Of a DNA stretch of 64,000 nucleotides, positions 49,845 to 59,872 are shown piece by piece. Within the stretch, counting starts at the first letter, position 1, and the number at the start of each line of letters is the position of its first letter. A model generated the notes under the pieces. The model ran no database searches and was not told the DNA's origin. It was given only the letters and a program-made list of their open reading frames with translations. Made by a program: the position numbers and the translations under genes. The stretch lies in contig CAVVCH010000001.1 of the NCBI GenBank assembly GCA_963746605.1, forward strand, positions 12,119 to 76,118, read 5' to 3'. This DNA comes from CAVQSS01 sp963746605. Lineage in GTDB: Bacteria > Desulfobacterota > RBG-13-43-22.

Positions 49845-50315
49845 TTATGCCTTGACTAAGAATTTGGGTGGAAACGGTTCGCCCGGGCTCAAGGCCAACT
49901 CGGACAGCACCATCAGGGTAGCGGTGCCGTGGGCCAATAGGCGACCGTCCTGGTCACGGATCTCGGATTGTCCCAAGGCCAATGTTTTTCCTAACTTGAG
50001 GCATTGCCCCTTGGCCACCATCTTTCCTTTGATGGCCGGAGAAAGGTAGTTGAGTTTCATTTCCACGGTGGTCAACCCCAGTCCTTCCTCGAGCAAAGGA
50101 TACACCGCCCAGTAGGCGGAAGCATCGATCAGGGAAGAAAAAACACCACCATGAACCATCCCAAACGGTTGAAGGTGTTTCTCTTCCAGAAGGATCTCCA
50201 TCAGGGACGTTCCTTCCCCCAATGTGGTGATCGACATCGAGATCAATTGAAAATACGGACACTGGTTTACCGTCCGGCAAACGGCGGAAACATAATCCGG
50301 ATTGAGTCGTTTCAT
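49845..50315 (-). CDS. PaaI-like hotdog-fold thioesterase
   Basis: 156 residues from Met 50315. PFGMVHGGVFSSLIDASAYWAV carries the hotdog helix and the acidic catalytic residue; TVEMKLNYLSPAIKGKMVAKGQ and LLAHGTATLMVL complete the fold. Known: hydrolyses acyl- or aryl-CoA thioesters. The substrate is not predictable. Probably co-transcribed with uspA. Confidence 0.88.
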   Translation of the reverse strand: MKRLNPDYVSAVCRTVNQCPYFQLISMSITTLGEGTSLMEILLEEKHLQPFGMVHGGVFSSLIDASAYWAVYPLLEEGLGLTTVEMKLNYLSPAIKGKMVAKGQCLKLGKTLALGQSEIRDQDGRLLAHGTATLMVLSELALSPGEPFPPKFLVKA

Positions 50316-50374
50316 CTTCCCCTTTTTACTCCTCAAACTCTCTATATAACCAATCTGATCGATTTAGAAAAGAA

Positions 50375-51481
50375 CTAAATACGAACACAGACCGGGTCGC
50401 CGTTCCGCCCTGCTTCCGAGGCCAGGACTTTCCCTGTCTGAAAAGCCGCCTCCAGGTTTTGTTCCCGGATAAAATCGTCCTTCACCAGCAAATAGGTGCC
50501 CTTTTTTATTTCCTCCGGGTCGAGACAGGCGGCGGCGAGTATTTGTTCCAGGCCCAATCCGGCCTTTTCAAAAAGCGCCAGTTCCTCTAAAAAAGAACGA
50601 CCGGGCGAGACATCCTGGGAACCGCTGTCGGTCCCGACTACCAAAGGAACCCCCAATTGGGCCGCCCGAGATAGGGATTCCAGGTGTCCTTCCACGATAT
50701 TTTCCACCGCCCGTTGCTGTTCCGCAGGGAGGCTTTCTCGTAAATGGTGCAAGGCATAGACAGTGGGGGTCCAGGAAATGTTTTTTTCTTTTAAAAGGTG
50801 AAGCGTCTCTTCGGAAATAAAAAAACCGTGCTGAACAGAAGAAATCGGAAAGGAAGCCGCCTCTCGAATGGAGCGGTCGGAATTCACGTGGCAGTGAACC
50901 GGCAGTCCGTATTGGCGCGCCTCTTCGACGAGGCAGCGCAGCTCTTCCCGGGTGAATCCTCCGGAGGTGATTCGCCCGGGATTTTTCAAGGATACGATTC
51001 CCGAATGAACAACCTTTACAAAATCTCCCCCCTCTTGAAAAATACCGGCTACCGCCTCCCGGATCTCATCGGTCCCCTCCACCCCTCTCCCTAAAAAATC
51101 TCCGTACAACCCTTTTTTATGTAAGGCGTAGCCGGCGGATTTCAAGCGGACCGGGGGGGCTTCCGGCCGGCACAGGGCTTTTTTTAAACGGAGGCCAACG
51201 CCGTCTCGGCTGCCCATTTCCCAAACTTCATAAATCCCCTGCCGAGCGCAAACCCGCAAGGCGTCAAGGGCGCCGGCTACCGTTAAGGGGGAGCCGTTTT
51301 GAAAAAAGTGGATGTGTCCGTCTCGAAAAGGCGGGATGATCCGCCACCCGGCCGGCGCCGTGGGGTGGCCGAAAGACGACCGGGGAGGCACATCTTTGCC
51401 TAAACAGGTTCGATCAACAGGCCGGGTCAAAAGGCAATCCCTCCGTACCCGGGGAGCTGAAGGGATCTTCATTTTTTTCAA
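50375..51481 (-). CDS. Amidohydrolase-family metal-dependent hydrolase
   Basis: Up to 368 residues. IIPPFRDGHIHFFQNG gives the HxH metal site, FVKVVHSGIVSLK the lysine region, LPVHCHVNSDRSI and SSVQHGF the next histidines, and VVGTDSGSQDVSPG the final aspartate. This is the imidazolonepropionase-like branch; the substrate is unknown. The frame overlaps the lon 3' end. The first 45 residues look non-family, so the start is probably a TTG or GTG between 51430 and 51350. Confidence 0.82.
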   Translation of the reverse strand: MKKMKIPSAPRVRRDCLLTRPVDRTCLGKDVPPRSSFGHPTAPAGWRIIPPFRDGHIHFFQNGSPLTVAGALDALRVCARQGIYEVWEMGSRDGVGLRLKKALCRPEAPPVRLKSAGYALHKKGLYGDFLGRGVEGTDEIREAVAGIFQEGGDFVKVVHSGIVSLKNPGRITSGGFTREELRCLVEEARQYGLPVHCHVNSDRSIREAASFPISSVQHGFFISEETLHLLKEKNISWTPTVYALHHLRESLPAEQQRAVENIVEGHLESLSRAAQLGVPLVVGTDSGSQDVSPGRSFLEELALFEKAGLGLEQILAAACLDPEEIKKGTYLLVKDDFIREQNLEAAFQTGKVLASEAGRNGDPVCVRI

Positions 51482-53942
51482 GGAGGTGGTCGTCGTCTTC
51501 TTTTTCCTTGCTGCCCGCTTCCCGGAGAATGGCGTTCATCTGACGCAATCGGTTCTCGATACGCGCGTTCAGGCTGTTGGCGGGATAAGAGCCGTCTTTT
51601 TTCTTTCTCCCGGCATTTTTCCCGGTAAGGATTTCCAACCCTTCCTCAATATGGGTTATGGCAAAAACGTGAAACCGCCCTCTTTCAACGGCCTCGGTGA
51701 CTTCTTTTTTGAGCATCAAATCCTTGATGTTGGCCTCCGGGATGATTACCCCTTGTTGGCCGGTGAGACCTCGGATTTTGCAGACCTCGAAAAAGCCTTC
51801 TATTTTTTGATTCACTCCTCCGATGGGTTGTATTTCCCCCTTCTGGCTGACCGATCCGGTGACGGCGATCCCCTGAAAGAGAGAAGCCTGGGCCAAGGAG
51901 GACAACAACGCCAACAGTTCGGCCCCGGAAGCGCTGTCCCCGTCCACCATCCCGTAACTCTGTTCGAAGGCCAGGCTGGCGGACAGGCTCAACGGTTTAT
52001 CCTGGGCATATTTTTCCTTCAAATATCCGCCCAGGATCATGACTCCCTTGGTATGAAGGTTCCCGCTGAGCTTGGATTCCCGCTCAATATTGACCACCCC
52101 CTCCTTGCCCAGGGAAACATTGGCGGTGATACGCGACGGCCGCCCAAAAAAGTAATCCCCCAACGAATAGATCGATAAACCGTTGATCCGGCCGATCTGG
52201 AAACCATCGGTTTCAATCTTGAGGTCACCCAAGGAGATGGCCTCCTGAATTTTCTCTTCATACAGGTTGGAGCGAAATATTTTTTCCTTAATGGCCTTTT
52301 CCACGTCCTCCCCGCGAATCACCGAACTTCCCGCCTGGCCGGCCCAGTAATCAGCCTCTTGAAGCAGGTCGTTGATTTCCGCCATACGAAGCGATAATTT
52401 AAAATTCCGCCCGGCAAGCTCCGAACTGTATTCAATCAGCCGGGCCGCTCCGGTTTTATGCATGGGACGCAGCCGACGTTCCTGGCAGCATTGGGCCATA
52501 TAGGCGGCATAATCCCCCAACTGGACTTCCTGCCGATCCATCTCGTCGTCCAACTGGGCTTTAATCTTGAACATCTTGGGAAAGTCCTGGTCCCAGGTGT
52601 AAAGCAGATGGTAAAGGTGGGGATCCCCGATCAGGATGATCTTTATCTCGAGGGGGATCGGTTCCGGTTTCAGGCTTTTGGTGGCGATCAGTCCTAACTG
52701 TTCCCCCAAATCTTCGATCTGGATTTGTTTATTCTTAAGGGATCGTTTTAAGGCCTCCCAGGAAAAGTAGCCCCGCAAAAGATCCAGGACCTTAATGATT
52801 AGATAGCCGCCGTTGGCCCGATGGAGCGCTCCCGGTCGGATCATGGTGAAATCCGTAAACAGGGCGCCGAACTGGGCTTTTTTTTCTATGCTTCCGAAGA
52901 GGTTGGGATAGGTGGGGTTGGTTTCATAAATGACCGGGGCCCCCCGGGTTTCGGAATGATCCACCAGGACGTTGACTTCATAGCGGGCAAAAGAGGGTTC
53001 CAAAAGAGGGGTCGGGAAGGGGCTGGCGCTGGCCGGCTTGGATTTAAAGTCCTCGACATTCTTGATTATGTCCTCTTTGATGCCCTGGAGATAGCGCATT
53101 ACCTCCGGGTGTCCCTGGTATTTCTCCTGAAGTTCCTCTATGCGATGCCCGACCGCATAGAGGGCGATCTGTTTGTCCAGGTCTTTGAGCTGATTTCTCA
53201 AGTCCTTTTCCAGCGCCCGGATCTTCCGGACCACGTTGTTCATTTCCACCTGCAACTGCTCACTCTTGATCCGCAACCCTTTTTTCTGCTCCTCGTCCAA
53301 CGATTTTAGGGTGTCTTCATCCAGGGGCTGACCCTCTTTGGCCGGCATAATGACCATCCCCACCTGGCTGACATTCAAAAGAAATCCCTCGGCCGACACC
53401 TTTTCCTCCAACTTGGCCAGGAGGAGCCCCCGCGCTTGATTGAAATCCCGGAGCAGTTCTTCCTTTCTTTTGGAATAATCGTCGCTCTCAAAGACTTCAG
53501 GGATGTCATTCCGAACGTCCTGGATCAGTTCTTCAACGTCCTTCTTGAATCCCTTCCCTTTACCGGCCGGCAGGGACAGGGCCTGGGGTTGATCCGCCAG
53601 TTGGAAGTTGTACACGTAGCACCAATCCCGGGGCACGCCCTTTTTTTTCGCCTCTTCCTCCACCAGGGTCCGCGTAATGTAGGTCAAGCCCGTCTTGGAA
53701 GGACCGGCAACATAGACATTAAAATCCAACCCCCCCAGGCCCATGCCGAAGGTCAGGGCCTTTACGGCCCGCTCCTGAGCCAGCACCCGCACCGGGGCGG
53801 CGGCTAATTCCGCTGAAGTCTCAAATCCCAGGCTGTCCGGATCGCAACTTTTTCGAAGCTGGCCGGGTTTCAACGGTCGGTATTTTTTTATCATCGGGGC
53901 TTTCCCTTTCTTTTCTTCAGCAGTTGACGGTCCTCCACTCAT
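51414..53942 (-). CDS. Lon-family (LonB/YcbZ-like) AAA protease
   Basis: An intact 842-residue protein with AAA_32-type layout. The P-loop is degenerate (VYVAGPSKTGLT, about residue 76); a long coiled-coil insert lies at about 190-300; RANGGYLIIKVLDLLRGYFSW is near 395. The C-terminal S16 peptidase domain has the catalytic serine in DGDSASGAEL and lysine in GVNQKIEGFFEV. Known role: ATP-dependent or ATP-stimulated protein breakdown; this subfamily is less studied than LonA. ATG 53942 or 53894 (better AAGGGAAA spacing) may be the start. Confidence 0.9.
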   Translation of the reverse strand: MSGGPSTAEEKKGKAPMIKKYRPLKPGQLRKSCDPDSLGFETSAELAAAPVRVLAQERAVKALTFGMGLGGLDFNVYVAGPSKTGLTYITRTLVEEEAKKKGVPRDWCYVYNFQLADQPQALSLPAGKGKGFKKDVEELIQDVRNDIPEVFESDDYSKRKEELLRDFNQARGLLLAKLEEKVSAEGFLLNVSQVGMVIMPAKEGQPLDEDTLKSLDEEQKKGLRIKSEQLQVEMNNVVRKIRALEKDLRNQLKDLDKQIALYAVGHRIEELQEKYQGHPEVMRYLQGIKEDIIKNVEDFKSKPASASPFPTPLLEPSFARYEVNVLVDHSETRGAPVIYETNPTYPNLFGSIEKKAQFGALFTDFTMIRPGALHRANGGYLIIKVLDLLRGYFSWEALKRSLKNKQIQIEDLGEQLGLIATKSLKPEPIPLEIKIILIGDPHLYHLLYTWDQDFPKMFKIKAQLDDEMDRQEVQLGDYAAYMAQCCQERRLRPMHKTGAARLIEYSSELAGRNFKLSLRMAEINDLLQEADYWAGQAGSSVIRGEDVEKAIKEKIFRSNLYEEKIQEAISLGDLKIETDGFQIGRINGLSIYSLGDYFFGRPSRITANVSLGKEGVVNIERESKLSGNLHTKGVMILGGYLKEKYAQDKPLSLSASLAFEQSYGMVDGDSASGAELLALLSSLAQASLFQGIAVTGSVSQKGEIQPIGGVNQKIEGFFEVCKIRGLTGQQGVIIPEANIKDLMLKKEVTEAVERGRFHVFAITHIEEGLEILTGKNAGRKKKDGSYPANSLNARIENRLRQMNAILREAGSKEKEDDDHLLEKNEDPFSSPGTEGLPFDPAC

Positions 53943-54062
53943 AGCACAGGAGATTTTATTTTATCAAGTCCTGATTCGGAAATTCCTGACAACCCCAAAA
54001 GGAGGGTCAAGGAAAGAGCCTGTGCCGGCAAGGGACCTTCTTCGGGTCAAAGGAATTCCAGG

Positions 54063-54101
54063 CAAAAAAAGAAGGGCCGGGGTGGTGTCCCCCGGCCCTT
54101 C
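54063..54101 (-). terminator. Rho-independent terminator of the outer-membrane-type protein gene
   Basis: On the minus strand, AAGGGCCGGGG-loop-CCCCGGCCCTT followed by CTTTTTTTG. It lies 31 bases after the stop at 54132. Confidence 0.93.
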
Positions 54102-54131
54102 CGGTTATTTATGATGTAAGAATGTGACGGC

Positions 54132-55172
54132 TTAGAAAAGGACTCGCAACCCGCCTCCTACGCGCCCGAATTTGCCGAATTCACCAAATTGATCAAAGGC
54201 CGAGCGGCCCTCGACGAACCATTCAAAATTCGGCCCTTTGGGCTCATAGGTAATCGGGAAACCCACCTCCAAGATTAAATCACCTTTGGAATCATTGCTC
54301 GTTGACCATAGACCCGCTCCCACTCCCAGGTAAATGATCTTGGACGGATGATAGGTGAAAATCGCATCGGCCAGAAACGCCGGATAGTCGTTTTTCCCAT
54401 CGATCAGCGGCGCAAACCCCAAAAGCCCGGTCAAGGCCAACTGATCGGTGAACTTGTATCGGTACCCTAATCGAAGGAGGCCGAAGGCAGAGACGTCAAA
54501 CCGCATCAAGACCCCGAAGTCAGCGACAATAGAACCTTTTTTGGCCTCGGCCTTGGGTGTTTCAGGTGCCGTTACCGGTGGCGCCGGAGACGGGACCGGG
54601 GCCGGAGGCGGGGCAACCGCTACCGGGGGGACCGTTTCCGGTTCCTTTGGTGGAGCAGAGGTTTTGGGTTCGTCTTTTGGCGGAAGGGGAGGAGGCGCCG
54701 CCATCTTGGGGACTTCGGTAACCTCTTTTAAGGAAATGTTCAGGCAGATGAGGGGAATGATAAAAATGTGGTCTCGTTCATTATGCCGAACAACCACCCG
54801 ATAGGCCTGGAAGGAGGATTTTCCGGCCCAGGTGAGGTCCCGGACAACCGCGGGCTTCCCCTTCTTTTTATAGAGCATCCACTGGAACGCCTCGCCGGGT
54901 TGGATGGTCACCAATTCCGGTTTAGTGGTCTTAAGCTGGTTCATAAAAGGTTCGTAGAGGTCGGCAGCTCCCGCTTTGGTAAACCCAAGCTTAACGTTTC
55001 CCTTCAAGCGGGTGAGAAGGGGGAAAACCGCATCCGCCTTCAGTCCTTTCGCCTTGTAAAAAGGACTCTTACCCAATTCTTTTAACTGGGTAGCCGCATC
55101 TGCCGGTTGAATACTCCAGGCCAACAACAGAAACAAACCCAACCAGCCCGCCAACTTAAATTTGATTTTCAT
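54132..55172 (-). CDS. Exported protein with C-terminal small beta-barrel-like domain, unknown function
   Basis: 346 residues. Signal peptide (LAGWLGLFLLLAWSIQPADA). The N-terminal periplasmic domain (25-155) has VFPLLTRLKGNVKLGFTKAG, and a 50-residue Pro/Ala/Lys linker (PPPLPPKDEPKTSAPP...) follows. The C-terminal part is about 130 residues of alternating strands ending GGGLRVLF; the terminal Phe is typical of outer-membrane barrels. Inference: an OmpA-type small barrel with a periplasmic domain. AGGAGGG precedes ATG 55172. Has its own terminator. Confidence 0.8.
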   Translation of the reverse strand: MKIKFKLAGWLGLFLLLAWSIQPADAATQLKELGKSPFYKAKGLKADAVFPLLTRLKGNVKLGFTKAGAADLYEPFMNQLKTTKPELVTIQPGEAFQWMLYKKKGKPAVVRDLTWAGKSSFQAYRVVVRHNERDHIFIIPLICLNISLKEVTEVPKMAAPPPLPPKDEPKTSAPPKEPETVPPVAVAPPPAPVPSPAPPVTAPETPKAEAKKGSIVADFGVLMRFDVSAFGLLRLGYRYKFTDQLALTGLLGFAPLIDGKNDYPAFLADAIFTYHPSKIIYLGVGAGLWSTSNDSKGDLILEVGFPITYEPKGPNFEWFVEGRSAFDQFGEFGKFGRVGGGLRVLF

Positions 55173-55279
55173 CTTTTATCCCTCCTAGATTTCTCTTCTT
55201 CGGTGGCCTTTACTCCTGCTGAGGTGTTTTTATTTTATTCTTTCCTTGCGGTCAAGAACAAAAAGACTGTTTCTCCGAA

Positions 55280-56066
55280 CTACTGTCTGGCGGTTCGGAA
55301 TTGGACGGGTCCGGTTGTTTCAAAATTGGTGCGAAAAGGATTGATGTCGATCCCCCCGCGGCGGGTGTAGCGGGCATAGACGGTCAGCTTTTCCGGGCGG
55401 CAGCGGCGCCGGAGATCCATAAAAATCCTTTCCACGCAGTTCTCGTGAAAGTCCTGGTGCTGCCGATAGGAAACCAGGTACCGCAAAAGACCGGCTCGTT
55501 CCATCCGCGGTCCTTGGTAGCGGATTTGAACAGAGGCCCAATCCGGCTGACCGGTGATCGGGCAATTCGTTTTCAATAAATTTGAAACCAGGGTCTCCTC
55601 CACCACCGGGGCGCCTGTTTTAAGAAAATCCGGATTGACTCGGTACTCCCGAATGTCCGCTTCCAGTCGGTCCAGCGATTCACCCGAAAGCTCTTCGATT
55701 TTTTCCTGCCCGAAAAACTCCGGGGATTTCAGGAGGACTTCCACCGGGCTGCCCGAGGCCCGGCTCAGATCCTCACTAAGAACCATCTGCACCGAATGCG
55801 CATTTTCAAAAACGGTCTGGTTAAAGGAATTCAAATACTGTTTGAGAGACTTCGATTCGATGAGTTGAGGGGAATCCGCCGGAAAATAGAGGGCCGCTAT
55901 GGCAATTTGCGGTTTCCCTTGGGGAGTTCAACCAGGACAGCTCATAGGCGGTCCAGATATCCAGCCCCCAAAAAGGCAAGGGCTCGACGATGCCGATTTC
56001 CTCCCGTTGCGGTTGACGGGAAATGGGAGAAAGTAACTGAGGATCGTAACGGTCTTGGTAATTCAA
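55280..56066 (-). CDS. queF: NADPH-dependent 7-cyano-7-deazaguanine reductase QueF, bimodular type (one frame break)
   Basis: About 261 residues, E. coli-like two-module form. C-terminal NCPITGQPDWASVQIRYQG has the catalytic cysteine, FHENCVERIFMDL and YARYTRRGGIDINPFR the remaining signature. The N-terminal part is in another frame (GLDIWTAYELSWL), joined at about 55920 by a one-base indel to IAIAALYFPADSPQLIESKS. Start TTG 56066 after AGGAGC. It makes preQ1 in queuosine synthesis. No other que gene is nearby. Confidence 0.92.
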
Positions 56067-56554
56067 AGTAAAAGCTCCTGATCCCTTATAATAAAAAAAC
56101 CGAATCGATGCAATCCAACTTTATCTAAACAAATACTTCCGGGCGGTCCCCGCGTCCCAAGGTCCCTTGCCGCCTGCCCGGAAAACCGCCTTTGCAAGTG
56201 TGATGAGGAAACGCTGATCATTAGGTCCCTGAAGATGGCGCCAGGATTGACAACCGTTTGTGCCATGATTAGGATTTCATCATGGAATGGAGCAAATCAT
56301 ATAGTTCAAAATAAATTGTCCAGTAAACCCTTCACTAATGTTCTTTCGTGCTTTAAAGAAGATATTTCCGGATAAATCTTTATTCAATAAGAAATTTGAT
56401 ATCTTATATTAAATTTTCGCTTGGTCTCCTATATGGTATTACTATTGCTAATAGTTATTAATAATGCTTAGTAAATGACAGATTTTAATTTACCGGGCAA
56501 CTTCACGGATCATCAAACCAAGCGGATAACGGTGGACGAATGAAGGAGGGTTTC
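56067..56554. other. AT-rich region upstream of the heptaheme cytochrome
   Basis: 488 bases with no supported gene. 56290-56500 is strongly AT-rich, unlike the rest of the window. A short frame (56063-56266) lacks any family likeness. I looked for a c-di-GMP or other riboswitch in 56490-56540 and could not support one. Confidence 0.6.
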
Positions 56555-57815
56555 ATGAAACGATTAAGAACAAAAATGGTCATAGGTCTAGCCATTCTGC
56601 TGTTGGCGGGGGTGATAGGCGGTTTAATCTCCGGTAAGGGCGTAGCCGGGCTTTATTACTTACCGGCGATCTTCAATAACAACAGCAATAACAATAATAA
56701 TACTAAAAACGCTTACGTGGTCCTGGCCTGGAACGACCTCGGGATGCATTGCTATAACCGTAATTTTCAGGACCTGGGAGTCTTGCCGCCCTTTAATAAC
56801 CTCTGGGCCCAGGTGATCAAGGTGGGCGACCCTCCGCAAGTCATTACCACCGGCATTGAAGTGACCTATGAATTCCCGAATAATACCGATTCCGTCAGCA
56901 AATCCAATTTCTGGACCTACGCCCAAAAACTTTTCGGTCTGCCCTCCCCTCTTCCGGCCAACGTTGGATTGACGGGCAAAGGTTTGAAAGGCACCATGGA
57001 TTTGGATGGCGATCACTTTAAAGTGGACGGCATCCCCCTGACCGAATTTCAGGATACTGCCCCCACCACGCCCTATCCCTTTCAACTGGCCACGGTGATC
57101 GTCCGGGATGCCCAAACCAAGGTGGAACTGGCCCGGACCATCACGGTTTCACCGGTCTCCACGGAGATGCATTGCGATACGTGTCATAAAGATAATGGGG
57201 TGGCGAATCCGGATATCGCCACCGGTGGGGTGGAAACACAACATTCTGACCTTGCACGACCAAAGAAACCAGGGGGATTATCCCAACGGCCATACGGGGC
57301 CTCTCATGGGTCGCCGACCGATCCTTTGCGCCGAGTGCCATGCCTCCAATGCCCTGGGCGCACCCGGTGCGGGCAACCTGCCCAATTTCTCCAAGGCCAT
57401 GCACTCCAGACACAGCGGCAATGTCCCCAACACGATGGACGGCTGCTACCAATGCCATCCCGGCCCGAACACCCAATGTCTCCGGGATACCATGTTCAAG
57501 GAAGGAATGACCTGCATCGACTGCCACGGGACTTTGGCCCAGGTCTCCCAGAATCCCAATCCCTGGCTCAATGAACCGCGGTGTGACACCTGTCATAGCG
57601 GCATTACTCTGGACCAGCCCTTATACCGGCATTCCACCGGTGGCATGGGGATTCGCTGCGCGGGCTGCCACGATAGCCCCCATGCCATTGCCCCTACCAA
57701 TCAGGCGAATGACGCCATCAAATTCCTGGGCTGGCAGGGGAAAAACGGTCCTCTCAGTAAATGCACCGTTTGCCATCTCACCCAGCCGACGAAGTCGATG
57801 CCTCATGGAAAATAG
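56555..57815 (+). CDS. Heptaheme c-type cytochrome, secreted or anchored (one frame break)
   Basis: About 419 residues from ATG 56555, behind AAGGAGGG. Hydrophobic N-terminus (VIGLAILLLAGVIGGLIS), then GLYYLPAIF and an Asn-rich linker (NNNSNNNNNTKN). A domain with VVLAWNDLGMHCYNRNFQDLGVLPPFNNLWAQV follows. Seven CxxCH sites come in the second half: CDTCH, CAECH, CYQCH, CIDCH, CDTCH, CAGCH, CTVCH. The frame changes at the G run 57226-57230. Inference: extracytoplasmic electron transfer; the DLGMHC domain recurs in multiheme proteins with unclear function. A terminator follows. Confidence 0.87.
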
Positions 57816-57852
57816 GGACCATTAAGAGCCGGGATTTTAAGCATCCTGAAAC

Positions 57853-57890
57853 AAAAAAATGCAAGGTCGTTATTGATCTTGCATTTTTTT
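57853..57890 (+). terminator. Rho-independent terminator after the heptaheme cytochrome gene
   Basis: AAAAAAATGCAAG-loop-CTTGCATTTTTTT, 35 bases after the stop codon. The A-rich left side makes it usable on both strands. Confidence 0.9.
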
Positions 57891-57893
57891 TGC

Positions 57894-58009
57894 GGTTAAG
57901 ACCCGTCAAGAAATAAGCTGTACAATACCGTTACTATCTCCGTTCATGCTGAGCCTGTCGAAGCATGGCCATATCGTTCACCCTTCGACGGGCTCAGGGC
58001 GAACGGTTG
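57894..58009. repeat. 114-base dispersed repeat, copy 2
   Basis: Near-identical to 22944-23057, same orientation, including the flanking ACCCGTCAAGAAATAAGCTG. Confidence 0.8.
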
Positions 58010-58291
58010 AAGCCGACATAATGACGGATCCATACCGAATTAGCAGGGTAGCCTGGAACCATTACGGTCTCAAATTGAACGATCGATTAATGATGTGTTG
58101 GTATGCGGACCCGCAGCCGGGATGACGCCCGCCACCTTACGTCATTCCGGCGAAAGCCGGAATCCAGACTTCCAGCGTCGTTCCCACCGCGAGACCCCTA
58201 ATGTGGCGGCCAAATCAGGTCCGGTTTGGGCGGCGGGGTCGCCGCCCCTACGAAAATCGCAAGGTCTGTATCATCCAAACGTTCAACGCCA

Positions 58292-58322
58292 GGCAGGGTC
58301 ATTTCCGACCCTGCCTTTTTTT
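58292..58322 (+). terminator. Strong terminator just before livG, possible attenuator
   Basis: GGCAGGGTC-ATTTCC-GACCCTGCC, a perfect 9-base stem, then seven T. No gene ends directly upstream, so it may be a leader attenuator of the liv operon or the end of an unseen small RNA. Confidence 0.85.
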
Positions 58323-58385
58323 CTTGACAGCCCTGGGAAACGATGGTTTCTTACTTCGCAGTTGAAATCAATCGGATTAATCCTC

Positions 58386-59145
58386 ATGAGCTTCTCGGCC
58401 ATCAGCCCAACCCCATTATTGAAAGTGAAGAATCTCTCCCGGGACTTTGGAGGCCTGCGGGCCGTGGCCTCGATTTCCTTTCGAGGTGCTGCCGGGAGAA
58501 ATCGTCGGCCTCATCGGGCCGAATGGGGCGGGCAAGACGACCCTGTTCGCCCTGCTCAGCGGTTTTCTGGCCCCTTCCGAAGGGGAAATTCTTTTTTTGG
58601 AGAAATCCATCGGCGGGTGGCGTCCGGACCGGATCTGTCACCTGGGCCTGGCCCGCACCTTTCAGGTGGTCCGTCCATTCCCGGAGATGACCGTCTACGA
58701 AAATATCAAGGCCGCTGCCGTCTTCGGGAAACCGGCCAAGCGCGCGGCAACAGCAGTGGATCAGGAAATCCGGGAGATCCTGGAAAGCACCGGTCTGGCC
58801 TCCAAAGCACTTCAGAAATCCAGCTCCCTGAGTCTCCCGGAGCGGAAGCGGTTGGAAGTGGCTCGAACGCTGGCCACCCAGCCCAGGCTCCTCCTGCTGG
58901 ACGAAGTCCTGGCCGGACTTAACCCGCGGGAGGTAGAGGAAGCTATTCCGCTGATCATTTCCCTCAACAGCCGAAGGAAGATCAGCCTGCTTCTGATTGA
59001 ACACAATCTCCGGGCCGTTATGGGTATTTGTCAACGCCTGCTGGTTTTGAATTTCGGTCAACTCATTTTTGACGGTCTTCCCCAGGCCGCGGTGGAGGAT
59101 CCCGAGGTGATTCAGGCCTATCTGGGAGAACGACAGGATGCTTAA
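58386..59145 (+). CDS. livG: Liv-type ABC transporter ATP-binding protein LivG (one frame break)
   Basis: About 252 residues. From ATG 58386: LLKVKNLSRDFGGLRAVASISF, then after a one-base excess in the T run at 58479-58481, FEVLPGEIVGLIGPNGAGKTTLF (Walker A), a Q-loop region LARTFQVVRPFPEMTVYEN, the signature SLSLPERKRLEVARTL, Walker B LLLLDEVLAGL, and IEHNLRAVM. The usual LSGGQ is replaced by SLPER, as in many LivG. It powers uptake of branched-chain amino acids or similar acids. Overlaps livF by 8 bases. Confidence 0.9.
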
Positions 59146-59857
59146 AGTCGAAGACCTCTCGGCCGGCTATGGGGACGCCCAGGTACTGGACCGGGTCTCC
59201 TTTGAGGTCCGGCCGGGGCTGATGACCTGCATCCTGGGTCCCAACGGAGCGGGCAAGACCACGCTCCTGCGGGCCATCACAGGTCTTCTTCCGTTGAAAA
59301 GCGGCCGAATCAGGTTTCTGGGGGAGGAAATTCAGGGCCGGAAGACGCACCGGATCGTGGATCTGGGGATGACCATGATCCCGGAAGGGCGTCGCCTCTG
59401 GCCTCCCCTGTCGGTCCAGGAAAACCTGGAACTGGGGGCCTACCGGGTCTCCGATCCGTCCCTGGTGGCGGAACGCTTGGCCTGGGTCTATTCCTTGTTT
59501 CCTCACCTGGCCACCCGCAAGACGCAGCGTTGCGGCACCCTCTCGGGCGGAGAGCAGCAAATGGTGGCTATCGGACGGGGGCTGATGGCGGCCCCGAAGC
59601 TTTTGTTGATGGATGAACCTTCCCTGGGGCTGGCCCCGCTGATTGTCCGGGAAGTGTTTGGGGCCATCAAAAAGATTGTCGCCTCGGGGACCACCGTGCT
59701 GTTGATCGAGCAAAACACCCAGGTGGCGCTTTCCGCGGCTCATTACGGCTATGTTCTGGAAAGGGGCGCCATGGTTCTGGAGGGAGAAGCGTTATCGTTG
59801 CGCGAGGACGCGCATATCAAGCAGGCCTATTTGGGTCTATATTATTTTTGGTTCAAT
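59138..59857 (+). CDS. livF: Liv-type ABC transporter ATP-binding protein LivF
   Basis: About 235 residues. VEDLSAGYGDAQVLDRVSFEV, ILGPNGAGKTTLLRAITG (Walker A), GRRLWPPLSVQENLELGAY, LSGGEQQMVAIGRGLM (signature) and LLLMDEPSLGLAPLIV (Walker B). In this frame it runs on to 59917, through the livK start. A one-base change after AYLG would give a stop at about 59857, just before GGGAGGAG of livK, the more natural end. Confidence 0.9.
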
Positions 59858-59872
59858 AAGGGAGGAGAAAAA

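Larger units (their letters stand above)
57819..58385. other. Repeat-rich intergenic region upstream of the liv operon
   Basis: No gene in 567 bases. It has the cytochrome terminator (57853-57890), repeat copy 2 (57894-58009), a GTCATTCCGGC half repeat (58141-58168) and a strong terminator (58292-58322) 64 bases before the livG ATG. Confidence 0.75.

Noticed and set aside
56490..56554. Possible c-di-GMP riboswitch before the heptaheme cytochrome
   Set aside because: Some GGCAA / AAACC-like bits are present, but the conserved core and pairing of known classes are not.
58095..58385. Extension of livG upstream to 58095
   Set aside because: That stretch is made of intergenic repeats and a terminator; the family start is at 58386.
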